A stretch of DNA of 27,445 nt from the NCBI GenBank assembly GCA_002342805.1, contig DDQW01000056.1:1-27445 (forward strand), read 5' to 3'. Each line of letters starts with the position of its first letter. Position 1 is the stretch's first letter. Both the position numbers and the translations under genes were made by a program. The notes under the pieces are model-generated. The model had not been told where the DNA came from. It saw only the letters and a list, made by a program, of their open reading frames with translations, and ran no database searches. This DNA is from Clostridiales bacterium UBA2432. Lineage in GTDB: Bacteria > Bacillota > Clostridia > Lachnospirales > Vallitaleaceae. Positions 1 to 7,413 of the stretch are shown in pieces.

Positions 1-17
1 GGCATTTAACAAATGCC
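1..17 (+). repeat. Short hairpin at the window edge
   Basis: The arms GGCATTT and AAATGCC pair around a 3-nt loop (AAC). No T-run follows directly (TATACTATG), so this is either the truncated end of an upstream terminator or a leader hairpin of the following lipoprotein gene. The left arm may continue outside the window. Confidence 0.35.
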
Positions 18-48
18 TATACTATGTTTTATTTAAGGAGATTTTACT

Positions 49-2691
49 ATGCGTATAAATAAATCATTACTTGGATTGCTATTGATTATCATCATTTTCA
101 CTGGATGTCAAGGCAATAGCAATTCCGGCAATCAGATTGTGAATGCTACATCAGCAGGAGGAGAACGAATTCCTGTATTATGGGTATATGAATCTGAGAG
201 CCTGTATCAGCCCACATTTGGCAATTTAACTCAGAAGGGTTTTGAGAATTTATCAAAAGATAAAATTCAAATGGATTCTTCGGGAATAACATTTACATTT
301 ACAAAAGAAGATACATCAACATGGCTGGAATATGACATAGTTGATGTATCTATCTATAACCAAAAAAATGAAAAACTTTTTTCGACCCAGCTTGAAGCGG
401 AAGAAAAAGTATATCGTATATCGAATGAGCAAGGCATGAATTTATTAGAAGGTGAAAGCTATTACATGGATATACAAGCAATGAGAGATGATACACCCAT
501 TCACTATTATCTTTCTTTTTTGCATGTTGAAAATAGCCAGAATCGACTAGGGATTTCATATGCTCAAGAAGCTATCGATGAATATAATGAAATCAATGGC
601 ATTACATCTATGGGGCTCATGCGCACAATGATTGAGTCTAATCAAGACAATCAAATGCTTATACGATCTGAATACGTCGGCGCCAAACGCGGCGAAGAAG
701 GATTTGAATATTTGGATATAAGTAAAAAATATAGCATTGACTATACAACAATGGAAATACAAGCTATTGAAGAAAAAACTCAAGAAAAACAAAGGTATTA
801 CTATTCCAAAGATTATGAAGGCTGGTATTTGGGAAATTTTGGAGACCAAGAAAATCGTCGTATTAAAGTAAGCCCCAATGAGCGATTCCAGGTCATCTAT
901 AATTCCAAAGAGGCCTATTTATACGATACTGAAGATGAAATGATGTATGAAATATATCGCTTAGACCGACTTAATAGTGACTATTTGTATGATGAAAGTG
1001 CCCAGCATGGTATACATATATTAGAAGTATCCAATCTAGGCGAGGTGTATTTTTCAGTATATGGATATATACAAGATGAAAGTCCGAATTATGGTAAAAA
1101 CGGGATTGCCTTTTATAGCTATCGTATGAATGACCAACCTATATTAAATTCTTTAGGTATGATTGAAAATCCGGATTATTATGTGAATATTGAAAAAAAT
1201 TTGAAAGAAATGTTTTATTATAATGTAGCCGAACGAATTCTCTTTATTCTTCATGAACAATCCTTGTATCAACTGGATTTTAAGAATCAGAATTTCTCCT
1301 ATATGGAAACTTTTATTAAAGGACGATTGAATGGAAATGCAGGATTGATTTATTTGGATGATCCACGGGATAAATATGTGAATAATACGTATATGGTTGA
1401 TTTAAGTGGAAGCCAATTAAGATATACCAACTTATTTGAACTCGGAACATATAAACACTTGATGAAAGAAATTGACGGACAAGTTTTTGTCGGTGAATAT
1501 GGTATTGAAGATACGTATGAATATTTAAACGGAAATGTTATTTTTCCATATCATACCATTAAACAATATAATCAAGGTGGAGACCTTATTGAAACATATC
1601 GAGCCGGAGACTATGGGAACGGATACTATTTTAGTAGCATATACCTAGATGATAAAGAAAATAAATATAAATTTGATTTAATGACCATGAATGTTGTTCG
1701 GTCTAACAACTATAAAAACTCTCGAGTACACTTTGTGGATGTTGAAGAGTCTGTATACTTAGAGCTTCCGGGAAAAGAGCCTGAGCAGGTCTTGCAAAGT
1801 TCAATTATTGCAAGTTCTCCAATCAAGGGGGCTACAGTTTATCATGCAGTAGGGGTTTCAACGAGTTATAAAAATAATCTTCATTTTGAGTTTAGAGACA
1901 TGCCTCCGCTCGATGTATATGTTATTTTTGATCATTTAAAACAGACAAAATATTATGCCATCGACTTAGTTGATGCATTTGTTCAAGGGCAGAACAAAAA
2001 AACATATACAATTTATCATTGGAAGTACAATGTTCAGAATAATTCGGGAAATTTAACGGAAATATTTAGTAATAACGATTTAAGAGAACAAGTCTATTTA
2101 GATCAAATCATAACAATTCCCCAGCGTCCGGAGTTGCCAAGAGGATGTGAAGTGACAGCCCTTAGTATTTTGCTAGACAATTATATGGACGATGGGCCAT
2201 CAAAAATGACCTTAGCCAATCAATTGAAAGTCTCTAGAGATCCGTATGAAATCAAAAATGGTTTTGTTCATTTTTCGGATATGCACTTGGAATTTTCAGG
2301 GAGTATGGCAGACGTCTCTCAACCGGGACTCGGTGTTTACATAAAACCGGTGCAAGAATTGGCAGAAAAGTATGTTTCAAATAGAGCTAAAAACATTAGT
2401 GGTATAAGTTTTGAACAACTCTTGTCTCTTGTGGCAAGTGGGAAACCTGTGCTCGTCATAACACCGAATCGTTATCAAGAAGTGCAAGATCACAGCAAAG
2501 AGATTTGGAAAACGCCGTCAGGTTTTATGGAAGTGACCTATCAAGAACATAGTGTCGTTGTCATGGGATTTGACCAGACGAGTGTATATTATAGTGACCC
2601 ATCCACCGGTAGAATTGATAGTAAACCGAAAGATGCATTTCAAAATGGATGGGAATCGATGGGGGGTCAAAGCATGATCGTTGTGGATTAA
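49..2691 (+). CDS. Large lipoprotein with C-terminal C39-like cysteine peptidase domain
   Basis: This 880-aa protein starts with a lipoprotein signal peptide: positive MRINK, a hydrophobic LLGLLLIIIIF core and the lipobox FTGC at about residue 20. It is probably anchored to the outer face of the membrane. Residues of about 30-680 contain many short Tyr/Asp-rich beta-strand segments that could form a propeller-like domain; I do not recognise this part. The last 190 residues look like a C39/YvpB-type papain-fold peptidase domain, with candidate catalytic Cys700 in PRGCEVTAL, His834 in QEHSVVVMGF and Asp850 in YYSDPSTG. All three positions are present, so activity is plausible, but the substrate is unknown. 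An AAGGAG ribosome binding site (35-40) sits 8 nt before the ATG. A strong terminator follows the stop codon, so the gene ends its transcription unit. The peptidase-domain assignment is fairly secure and the function is open. Confidence 0.8.
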   Translation: MRINKSLLGLLLIIIIFTGCQGNSNSGNQIVNATSAGGERIPVLWVYESESLYQPTFGNLTQKGFENLSKDKIQMDSSGITFTFTKEDTSTWLEYDIVDVSIYNQKNEKLFSTQLEAEEKVYRISNEQGMNLLEGESYYMDIQAMRDDTPIHYYLSFLHVENSQNRLGISYAQEAIDEYNEINGITSMGLMRTMIESNQDNQMLIRSEYVGAKRGEEGFEYLDISKKYSIDYTTMEIQAIEEKTQEKQRYYYSKDYEGWYLGNFGDQENRRIKVSPNERFQVIYNSKEAYLYDTEDEMMYEIYRLDRLNSDYLYDESAQHGIHILEVSNLGEVYFSVYGYIQDESPNYGKNGIAFYSYRMNDQPILNSLGMIENPDYYVNIEKNLKEMFYYNVAERILFILHEQSLYQLDFKNQNFSYMETFIKGRLNGNAGLIYLDDPRDKYVNNTYMVDLSGSQLRYTNLFELGTYKHLMKEIDGQVFVGEYGIEDTYEYLNGNVIFPYHTIKQYNQGGDLIETYRAGDYGNGYYFSSIYLDDKENKYKFDLMTMNVVRSNNYKNSRVHFVDVEESVYLELPGKEPEQVLQSSIIASSPIKGATVYHAVGVSTSYKNNLHFEFRDMPPLDVYVIFDHLKQTKYYAIDLVDAFVQGQNKKTYTIYHWKYNVQNNSGNLTEIFSNNDLREQVYLDQIITIPQRPELPRGCEVTALSILLDNYMDDGPSKMTLANQLKVSRDPYEIKNGFVHFSDMHLEFSGSMADVSQPGLGVYIKPVQELAEKYVSNRAKNISGISFEQLLSLVASGKPVLVITPNRYQEVQDHSKEIWKTPSGFMEVTYQEHSVVVMGFDQTSVYYSDPSTGRIDSKPKDAFQNGWESMGGQSMIVVD

Positions 2692-2744
2692 AATTCGAAA
2701 AAAGGACTAAAATGTTCAAAAATCGTACAAGTAATCCACACAGT

Positions 2745-2816
2745 AAACAGACTTATCCACAATTTTCATGATTTTTCAGAAAATTCATTGTGAATAAGTC
2801 TGTTTTTAATTTTTTT
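2745..2816 (+). terminator. Intrinsic terminator after the C39-like lipoprotein gene
   Basis: A 19-bp stem with one mismatched position is formed by 2745-2763 (AAACAGACTTATCCACAAT) and 2787-2805 (ATTGTGAATAAGTCTGTTT). It is followed by a T-rich tail reaching the 3' end of the convergent AI-2E gene. On the minus strand the same hairpin lacks a T-run, so it mainly serves the plus strand. Confidence 0.75.
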
Positions 2817-3966
2817 AAAGGGTTTTCATTCGATGATTATACAAACGATCAATTTGACGTGTAATAATATTTTTTAGAACAGCGACAATGGGGACTCCAA
2901 TAAACATTCCGACAAAACCGAAAAACTTACCGAAGATAATAATAGAGAAAATGACCCAAAATGGAGATAAACCTGTAGAATTACCAAGAATTTTGGGCCC
3001 CAAAATATTTCCGTCAAATTGTTGCAAGATAAGAATAAAGACCATAAACCAAAGTGCTTGAACCGGGTTTATAAAGAGTAACAAGGCAAACCCGATGATT
3101 CCACCGATAAAGGGGCCAAAATAAGGAATAATATTGGTGACACCAATAATCACACTTAAAAGAAGTGCATAAGGAAATTTGAAAATTAATAAGACGATAA
3201 AGGCAATAATACCGATGATTAAAGAGTCTAATAGTTTGCCCATGATAAAGCTAATAAAAATCTGATTACTTTCTTTTCCGAGGTTGATTAAGTTAATGGC
3301 ATGTTTTGAGGGGAAAATTGCAAGGATGACTTTTCGAGCCGTTCTTAAGCCAACTTCTTTAGTAAGCAATAAATAAATTGCGATGATGAATCCGAGAAGA
3401 ATATTCAATAATGCAGAAGCAAAACTCGAAACATAGGTTAAGATTTTCGGGGCAAAATTTTGCACCATATTGGTAAGTGAATCAACGGTATCTTTGATGT
3501 TGTCATTAAAGTAACGGTTAATAAAGGTCATATCAATATAGTACTCGGTATCAAAAATCGGTAACGTGTCCTGACTTAAAAACTCATCAATAATAGGGAG
3601 ATAAATTCCCGGAAGTTTGGCGATTTCTTGAACGCTATCAATAAGTTGTGGCATAATAAATGAAAGTAAGACAACAATGGAAGTGATAACAACAACATAA
3701 GCGGTAAGTATTGAAAGGTTTCGCTGGAGTTTTTCGCTTTTTAGTTTTTTGAAAAATGTAAATTCAATGCGTTGAACAAGAGGGTTTAAAAAATAGGCAA
3801 TGGCTAATGCATAGATAAAGGGGGATAATGTTTTTAGGATAACATTAAATACAGTGCTTGTCTGGTCCCAACTGTTGGTTAGTTTGTATATACCATAACA
3901 AACAAGAAAAACAAGAATAACATAAACGGCGACGGTATTATATTTACGATTCCAATTTATTTTCAT
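2815..3966 (-). CDS. AI-2E family transporter (PerM/UPF0118 family membrane protein)
   Basis: This 383-aa polytopic membrane protein has the AI-2E family layout. One N-terminal transmembrane helix is followed by a helix pair near residues 45-115, a polar loop of about 60 residues, and a C-terminal block of hydrophobic helices. That block contains family-typical segments such as NIIPYFGPFIGGIIG and the terminal FVGMFIGVPIVAVLKNI. The length matches the usual 350-400 aa. Characterised relatives export autoinducer-2 or act as Na+/H+ antiporters, and most are unassigned, so no substrate is claimed. A GAAAGGG ribosome binding site lies about 8 nt before the ATG. The gene stands alone on the minus strand, divergent from the DUF815 gene and convergent with the lipoprotein gene. 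Confidence 0.85.
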   Translation of the reverse strand: MKINWNRKYNTVAVYVILVFLVCYGIYKLTNSWDQTSTVFNVILKTLSPFIYALAIAYFLNPLVQRIEFTFFKKLKSEKLQRNLSILTAYVVVITSIVVLLSFIMPQLIDSVQEIAKLPGIYLPIIDEFLSQDTLPIFDTEYYIDMTFINRYFNDNIKDTVDSLTNMVQNFAPKILTYVSSFASALLNILLGFIIAIYLLLTKEVGLRTARKVILAIFPSKHAINLINLGKESNQIFISFIMGKLLDSLIIGIIAFIVLLIFKFPYALLLSVIIGVTNIIPYFGPFIGGIIGFALLLFINPVQALWFMVFILILQQFDGNILGPKILGNSTGLSPFWVIFSIIIFGKFFGFVGMFIGVPIVAVLKNIITRQIDRLYNHRMKTL

Positions 3967-3996
3967 TTCACAAACCCTTTCAAATATAGTAATCTA

Positions 3997-4005
3997 ATCA
4001 TATCA
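3997..4005 (-). promoter_or_regulatory. Possible extended -10 for the AI-2E gene
   Basis: On the minus strand the sequence reads TGATATGAT, an extended -10 (TGn plus TATGAT), about 30 nt before the start codon. No good -35 is visible at normal spacing. Confidence 0.3.
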
Positions 4006-4057
4006 AAAACTGCTTTCATAAACTAGATGTTTTACATATTTTAATATAAATGTAATA

Positions 4058-4086
4058 TTGTAGGATTTGATTGAGCAGTATATAAT
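4058..4086 (+). promoter_or_regulatory. Candidate sigma-A promoter of the DUF815-rlmH unit
   Basis: A perfect -10 TATAAT (4081-4086) sits 17 bp after a weak -35 TTGTAG (4058-4063). The expected start near 4093 gives a leader of about 30 nt containing the AGGAG site. Confidence 0.45.
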
Positions 4087-4124
4087 AGGGATATTACGAA
4101 TTAAATAAAGTTAGGAGATGACGG

Positions 4125-5360
4125 ATGAAACTTAAATTAAACCAATTAACACTTTTCGATTATTTAATAGATAATCCTGTGCTTATATGCGTCAAAGAAC
4201 TTGTTGAAAACAAGGTAAAAAAGAACAAGTATTATGAACTTGTGCGCTTGCTTTTAGATGCCAATCAGAGTTTTACAGAATACGTCATTTATCATATGAT
4301 TCAAGACGCAAATAGCAAACTCATGCAGATCATCAATCAAAAAGAGACGAATCCTTATTTAAAGAGTTGTTTAGAAAATGATTTGAAAATTCTGGCCAAA
4401 ATAATGTCCATTAATCTAGATGCATTATGTGAACTGGCAAATGATGAGGGACACATATTGGCAAAAATGGAACATGAGCCGATAAACCATAAGCAAGGGG
4501 TCATATCTGCCCATAAGTCATTTTTCAACAGGATAGATTCCTTAGAGCTCGATCATAGAGCTGAAATATTCGTTGGAATTCTTAAGAAGTATGGTGTTGG
4601 CCGTTTTGCCCTTAATCATGGATTTTTGGTAAAAACAAGTGAAAACGAGCCGGAATTTATCGGTATTGAAAATATTGTCACATTAGACTGGGATGAAATT
4701 TATCTGTATGAACGACAAAAAAATGCCCTCTTTAAAAATACAAAAGCATTTGTGGAAGGGTATTCTAGTCAAAACGCGCTACTTGTCGGGGGAAGTGGAA
4801 CTGGGAAGTCAACTTCAGTTAAGACCGTAGCTAAACTTTTTGCCCAAGAAGGATTACGATTAGTACAGATGCAAAAAGGACAGCTGATTTATTTACCGAA
4901 AGTATTAAGTGTCATCAAGAATCAAGGATTCCGATTTATTCTTTTCATCGATGATCTCTCGTTTGAAGCCAACGAAGATGAATACAAGTTTTTAAAGTCA
5001 TTTATCGAGGGCAGTATTTCTGACGACTTATCCAATGTTGTTTTTTATGTTACCTCGAATCGAAGACACTTGATTAAAGAAATACGCACAGAAAGGGAAA
5101 ATGATATTCACCTTCAGGATTTTATTCAGGAGATGACATCCTTATCGGATCGGTTTGGCTTAACCCTAATCTATGAGAATTTGGATCAAAAGGAGTATTT
5201 TTCAATGGTCAAAGCCATGGCTGAAAAAGAAGGTCTGAGTATAGAAGAAGAACAGCTTATTCATGATGCGCGTATCTATGCAATGCGCCACGGGAAAATG
5301 TCCGGTCGTGTGGCTAATCAATTTATTAAGCAAGTAAAGCTAGATGTACAAACGACTTAA
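4125..5360 (+). CDS. DUF815 family AAA-type ATPase
   Basis: This 411-aa protein matches the DUF815 P-loop ATPase family in length and layout. A helical N-terminal region of about 190 residues precedes the Walker A motif GGSGTGKST with Lys228, and the Walker B motif LFIDDLSF follows with Asp276 and Asp277. A later TSNRRHL segment resembles an AAA sensor-1 region, and the C-terminal part is a small helical lid. No signal peptide or membrane segment is seen, so it is cytoplasmic. The role of the family is not established. The AGGAG site at 4113-4117 fits the ATG at 4125. Only 15 nt separate its stop from the GTG of rlmH, which indicates co-transcription. ATP binding is strongly supported; partner and substrate are unknown. 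Confidence 0.87.
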   Translation: MKLKLNQLTLFDYLIDNPVLICVKELVENKVKKNKYYELVRLLLDANQSFTEYVIYHMIQDANSKLMQIINQKETNPYLKSCLENDLKILAKIMSINLDALCELANDEGHILAKMEHEPINHKQGVISAHKSFFNRIDSLELDHRAEIFVGILKKYGVGRFALNHGFLVKTSENEPEFIGIENIVTLDWDEIYLYERQKNALFKNTKAFVEGYSSQNALLVGGSGTGKSTSVKTVAKLFAQEGLRLVQMQKGQLIYLPKVLSVIKNQGFRFILFIDDLSFEANEDEYKFLKSFIEGSISDDLSNVVFYVTSNRRHLIKEIRTERENDIHLQDFIQEMTSLSDRFGLTLIYENLDQKEYFSMVKAMAEKEGLSIEEEQLIHDARIYAMRHGKMSGRVANQFIKQVKLDVQTT

Positions 5361-5375
5361 GGAAAAGAGGATTAT

Positions 5376-5834
5376 GTGGAAATAACAATTATATGTGTAG
5401 GTAAAATCAAAGAAAAATATTTGAAATCCGGCATTGAATATTATATGCAAGCGATTAAAAAGTTTCTTCCGATTTCTCTTGTTGAAATTCCTGATGAAAA
5501 AGCGCCTGAAAATTTGTCGAAATCAATGGAGACACAAATAAAAGATAAAGAAGGCTTGGCGTTACTTCATTATATAAAAGAAGATATGTATGTGATTACC
5601 TTGGAAATACTAGGAAAAGAATTGACAACGGAAGGCTTGATCAAAGCTTTAAAAAAAGCAAAGCAATTCAATAAAGAAAAGCTTTGCTTTGTGATTGGGG
5701 GATCCCTTGGTTTGAGTGATCACGTTTTAAAGCGGTCGAATTTATCGATATCTTTTTCTCAAATGACTTTTCCCCACCAACTTATGCGCCTCATTTTGAC
5801 GGAGAAACTTGCAGAAATAGCGCCTTATTTGTGA
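5376..5834 (+). CDS. rlmH: RlmH-type 23S rRNA methyltransferase lacking the conserved C-terminal tail
   Basis: RlmH is a small SPOUT enzyme that N3-methylates pseudouridine 1915 in helix 69 of 23S rRNA. This 152-aa copy has the family N-terminus (ITIICVGKIKEKY), the VPDEKAPEN-like segment (EIPDEKAPENLS), the SAM-binding loop FVIGGSLGL and the FPHQLMRLIL motif. It should then continue as a tail like EQ(I/V)YRA(F/W)(K/R)I...YHK, ending near residue 159. Instead it reads TEKLAEIAPYL and stops, so the conserved Tyr-His-Lys end is missing. No frameshift restores it: the other two plus frames hit stops without any tail-like sequence. The start is GTG at 5376, preceded by AAGAGG. The last 10 bp overlap the convergent RlmH-like gene, which does encode such a tail. 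Family assignment is very secure; whether this copy is active alone is doubtful. Confidence 0.9.
   Translation: MEITIICVGKIKEKYLKSGIEYYMQAIKKFLPISLVEIPDEKAPENLSKSMETQIKDKEGLALLHYIKEDMYVITLEILGKELTTEGLIKALKKAKQFNKEKLCFVIGGSLGLSDHVLKRSNLSISFSQMTFPHQLMRLILTEKLAEIAPYL
5651..5690 (-). terminator. Candidate minus-strand terminator inside rlmH
   Basis: The plus-strand arms AAAGCAAAGC (5655-5664) and GCTTTGCTTT (5681-5690) form a perfect 10-bp stem with a 16-nt loop. Read on the minus strand, the stem ends in a run of seven T (5657-5651). It lies about 135 nt beyond the stop of the minus-strand RlmH-like gene and is the first terminator-like structure on that strand. It is embedded in rlmH codons for the segment around KKAKQFNKEKLCF. 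Confidence 0.5.
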
Positions 5835-6235
5835 TAGGCCTGGTTTAGATTTATCCGATATGAACGGTAGATTTGTTCGTACAAAATGGTTAAGATTAAT
5901 CCGGTATTCCTTGTTAAAGATGAAAGTGAAATGCAATCATCACAGTGTTCAAGAAGTTCCTTCGATGGGTTGATAATTAAAAGGACACGCGATTGACCGG
6001 TTACGGCTAATTGGGAAAAATAATTGGCTAGGGCTTTAGACGTATGTGTAGATTTATGTATAGTAACTCCGATGACGTATGAGTTGCTATTTATTTTTTT
6101 GAGAACCGCGGACGTCGATGAACAAGACAGTCGTTGAATCTTGCAATAACGTTGCAAACGTTTGTGATATTCTTTTAAAGCATGTGTATAAAAAGGGAGT
6201 AATTTTTTTTCCTGATAAATAATAGTAAAGTTCAT
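5825..6235 (-). CDS. Diverged RlmH paralogue with intact YHK tail but no SAM-binding loop
   Basis: This 136-aa protein aligns along its length with RlmH but is strongly diverged. The beginning (MNFTIIYQEKKLLPFYTHAL) matches the RlmH N-terminus, SYVIGVTIH matches the strand before the knot, and the end YEQIYRSYRI...QAYHK is the canonical RlmH tail. The VPDEKAPEN segment is absent, the IGGS(L/N)GL SAM loop is replaced by IINPSKEL, and FPHQLMR is replaced by RNTGLIL. I chose ATG 6235 because it aligns with the RlmH start and has GGAG 6 nt upstream; an in-frame ATG at 6277 would add 14 unaligned residues. The 3' end overlaps rlmH by 10 bp, tail to tail. It could be a partner subunit, a repurposed fold or a decaying copy. 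The intact frame, ribosome binding site and conserved tail argue against simple decay. Confidence 0.75.
   Translation of the reverse strand: MNFTIIYQEKKLLPFYTHALKEYHKRLQRYCKIQRLSCSSTSAVLKKINSNSYVIGVTIHKSTHTSKALANYFSQLAVTGQSRVLLIINPSKELLEHCDDCISLSSLTRNTGLILTILYEQIYRSYRINLNQAYHK
6060..6100 (+). terminator. Candidate plus-strand terminator for rlmH, inside the RlmH-like gene
   Basis: The arms ATAGTAACTC (6060-6069) and GAGTTGCTAT (6081-6090) form a 10-bp stem with one G-U pair and an 11-nt loop. The tail is TTATTTTTTT (6091-6100). It is about 225 nt past the rlmH stop and within codons of the convergent gene. Confidence 0.5.
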
Positions 6236-6272
6236 GGCTATCTCCAATCGATTCTTTATGTGTTCAAGTCCT

Positions 6273-6281
6273 ATCATAACA
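6273..6281 (-). promoter_or_regulatory. Possible extended -10 for the RlmH-like gene
   Basis: The minus strand reads TGTTATGAT (TGn plus TATGAT) about 38 nt before the chosen ATG at 6235. A transcript from here would start at or after the alternative ATG at 6277, which supports the shorter start. No clear -35 is visible. Confidence 0.35.
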
Positions 6282-6323
6282 TAAAAAAATGCTAATATCG
6301 ATTAATTTTGTCTTGCAATTCCA

Positions 6324-6332
6324 TGTTAAAAT
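6324..6332 (+). promoter_or_regulatory. Possible extended -10 for the sugar-sensing operon
   Basis: TGTTAAAAT (TGn plus TAAAAT) lies 31 nt before the ATG at 6364, followed by AAGGAG at 6351-6356. A TTGCAA upstream is too close to serve as a normal -35. The promoter may be weak or need an activator. Confidence 0.3.
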
Positions 6333-6363
6333 GAAAGAGGTAAGTAGTTTAAGGAGCGAATAT

Positions 6364-7413
6364 ATGTCAAATAAAATTAATAATAAGCGACTATTTTTTT
6401 GGGTCATGGGTGTTTTGGTCATAACATTAAGTGCAGCCTTATTTGCCGGATTTTATATATCCTATCAGTTAACAAAATCATCAGCAGATGAGTACTTTTG
6501 GACGTCAAAAGAGAATGCAGATTACCATGTGATGATCTTAATTGACGGATCAAATCAAACCTATAGTGAAGAATTTATTCGTGGTGTTGAAGAAGAAAGT
6601 GAAACCTATCGTGTTGCTACAGAGATTATTTCTATCGAAGGGGCCAATTATCGAGATCAGCTGATTGAAAATATGCAGTTGGCCATGTACAACAAAGTGG
6701 ATGGTTTAATTATACATGCCTATTATGATGACGAAGTGATTGCAATGATTGATGAGTTATCATTGGCCGGTATTCCGGTAATTACAATGAACGAAGATCT
6801 CCCGTCAAGTCAAAGAATTACCTATGTTGGTGTGAACCGTTATACAATCGGAGAGATTGCTGCTCAAGAAATGATCAAATCCCTTGGAACCTCGGGAAAA
6901 ATTGCTGTTATTGAACCCAGAAGTTATGAAGAGTATGCCGATATTAATGATAGTCTATTGGTATTAGGATTTAATGATATTCTCAAAAAATATCCGAATA
7001 TTTCCTTAGAACATGTTCTCTATACGGAAGAAGGTGTTTTAAGTGCAGAAATCATTGCGACAAATTTAATGAAAGAAAATCCGGACATTAACGGAATTTT
7101 TTGTACGAATACGTCCAATACCCTCGGTGTTATACAAGTTCTTGTCGATAATAACTTAGTTAGTCAGGTAAGCTTAATCGGATATGGAGATGAAGTGGAG
7201 ATTCTTGACAGCATCAAAAAAGGAAATATTATTGAGGCCTCAATCGTTACTGATTACAATGATATAGGAAAAAAAGCAATTGCTGCTTTTTATGAGTATA
7301 AAACCAGTGCTTTTGTTAGCAATTATTTTAATACATCCATTCAAGTGATAGATCAAAGCAATGTTGATACTATTTTGTTAGAAAAGAGTGAAGAAAATGT
7401 CAAAACTCAATAA
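6364..7413 (+). CDS. Membrane-anchored sugar-binding protein (Peripla_BP_4 type), first sensor of the operon
   Basis: This 349-aa protein has one N-terminal transmembrane helix (about residues 9-36, FFWVMGVLVITLSAALFAGF) without a lipobox. A periplasmic-binding-protein fold of the LacI/XylF type lies outside the membrane from about residue 52. Fold signatures are HVMILIDGSNQTY, VDGLIIHAY, IPVITMNEDLP, the hinge strand ITYVGVNRYTIGEIAAQEM, and GIFCTNTSNTLGVIQVL followed by VSLIGYGDE. ATG 6364 is chosen for its AAGGAG site 7 nt upstream; an earlier in-frame ATG at 6289 has no such site. The 3' end overlaps the kinase gene by 17 nt. By analogy with XylFII-LytS, a d-xylose sensor pair described in Clostridium, it probably presents a bound sugar to the kinase next door rather than to a transporter. 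The ligand is not predictable from sequence alone. Confidence 0.8.
   Translation: MSNKINNKRLFFWVMGVLVITLSAALFAGFYISYQLTKSSADEYFWTSKENADYHVMILIDGSNQTYSEEFIRGVEEESETYRVATEIISIEGANYRDQLIENMQLAMYNKVDGLIIHAYYDDEVIAMIDELSLAGIPVITMNEDLPSSQRITYVGVNRYTIGEIAAQEMIKSLGTSGKIAVIEPRSYEEYADINDSLLVLGFNDILKKYPNISLEHVLYTEEGVLSAEIIATNLMKENPDINGIFCTNTSNTLGVIQVLVDNNLVSQVSLIGYGDEVEILDSIKKGNIIEASIVTDYNDIGKKAIAAFYEYKTSAFVSNYFNTSIQVIDQSNVDTILLEKSEENVKTQ

Noticed and set aside
2721..2740. CGTACAAGT, resembling half of an AraR operator after the first gene.
   Set aside because: The other half-site does not match and it sits between two convergent gene ends.
5871..5886. ATTTGTTCGTACAAAA, a 14/16 match to the AraR operator consensus.
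   Set aside because: It lies inside the RlmH-like coding region, where it encodes the conserved LYEQIY stretch of the tail, far from any sugar-gene promoter. Chance plus coding constraint explains it.
5790..5900. A frameshift in rlmH as the reason for its missing C-terminus.
   Set aside because: Neither other plus-strand frame contains any EQ(I/V)YRA...YHK-like sequence before a stop; the tail codons are absent from the plus strand rather than out of frame.
5742..5936. Minus-strand 64-codon frame across the rlmH junction.
   Set aside because: It overlaps both RlmH-type genes in another frame, lacks a ribosome binding site and shows no recognisable similarity.
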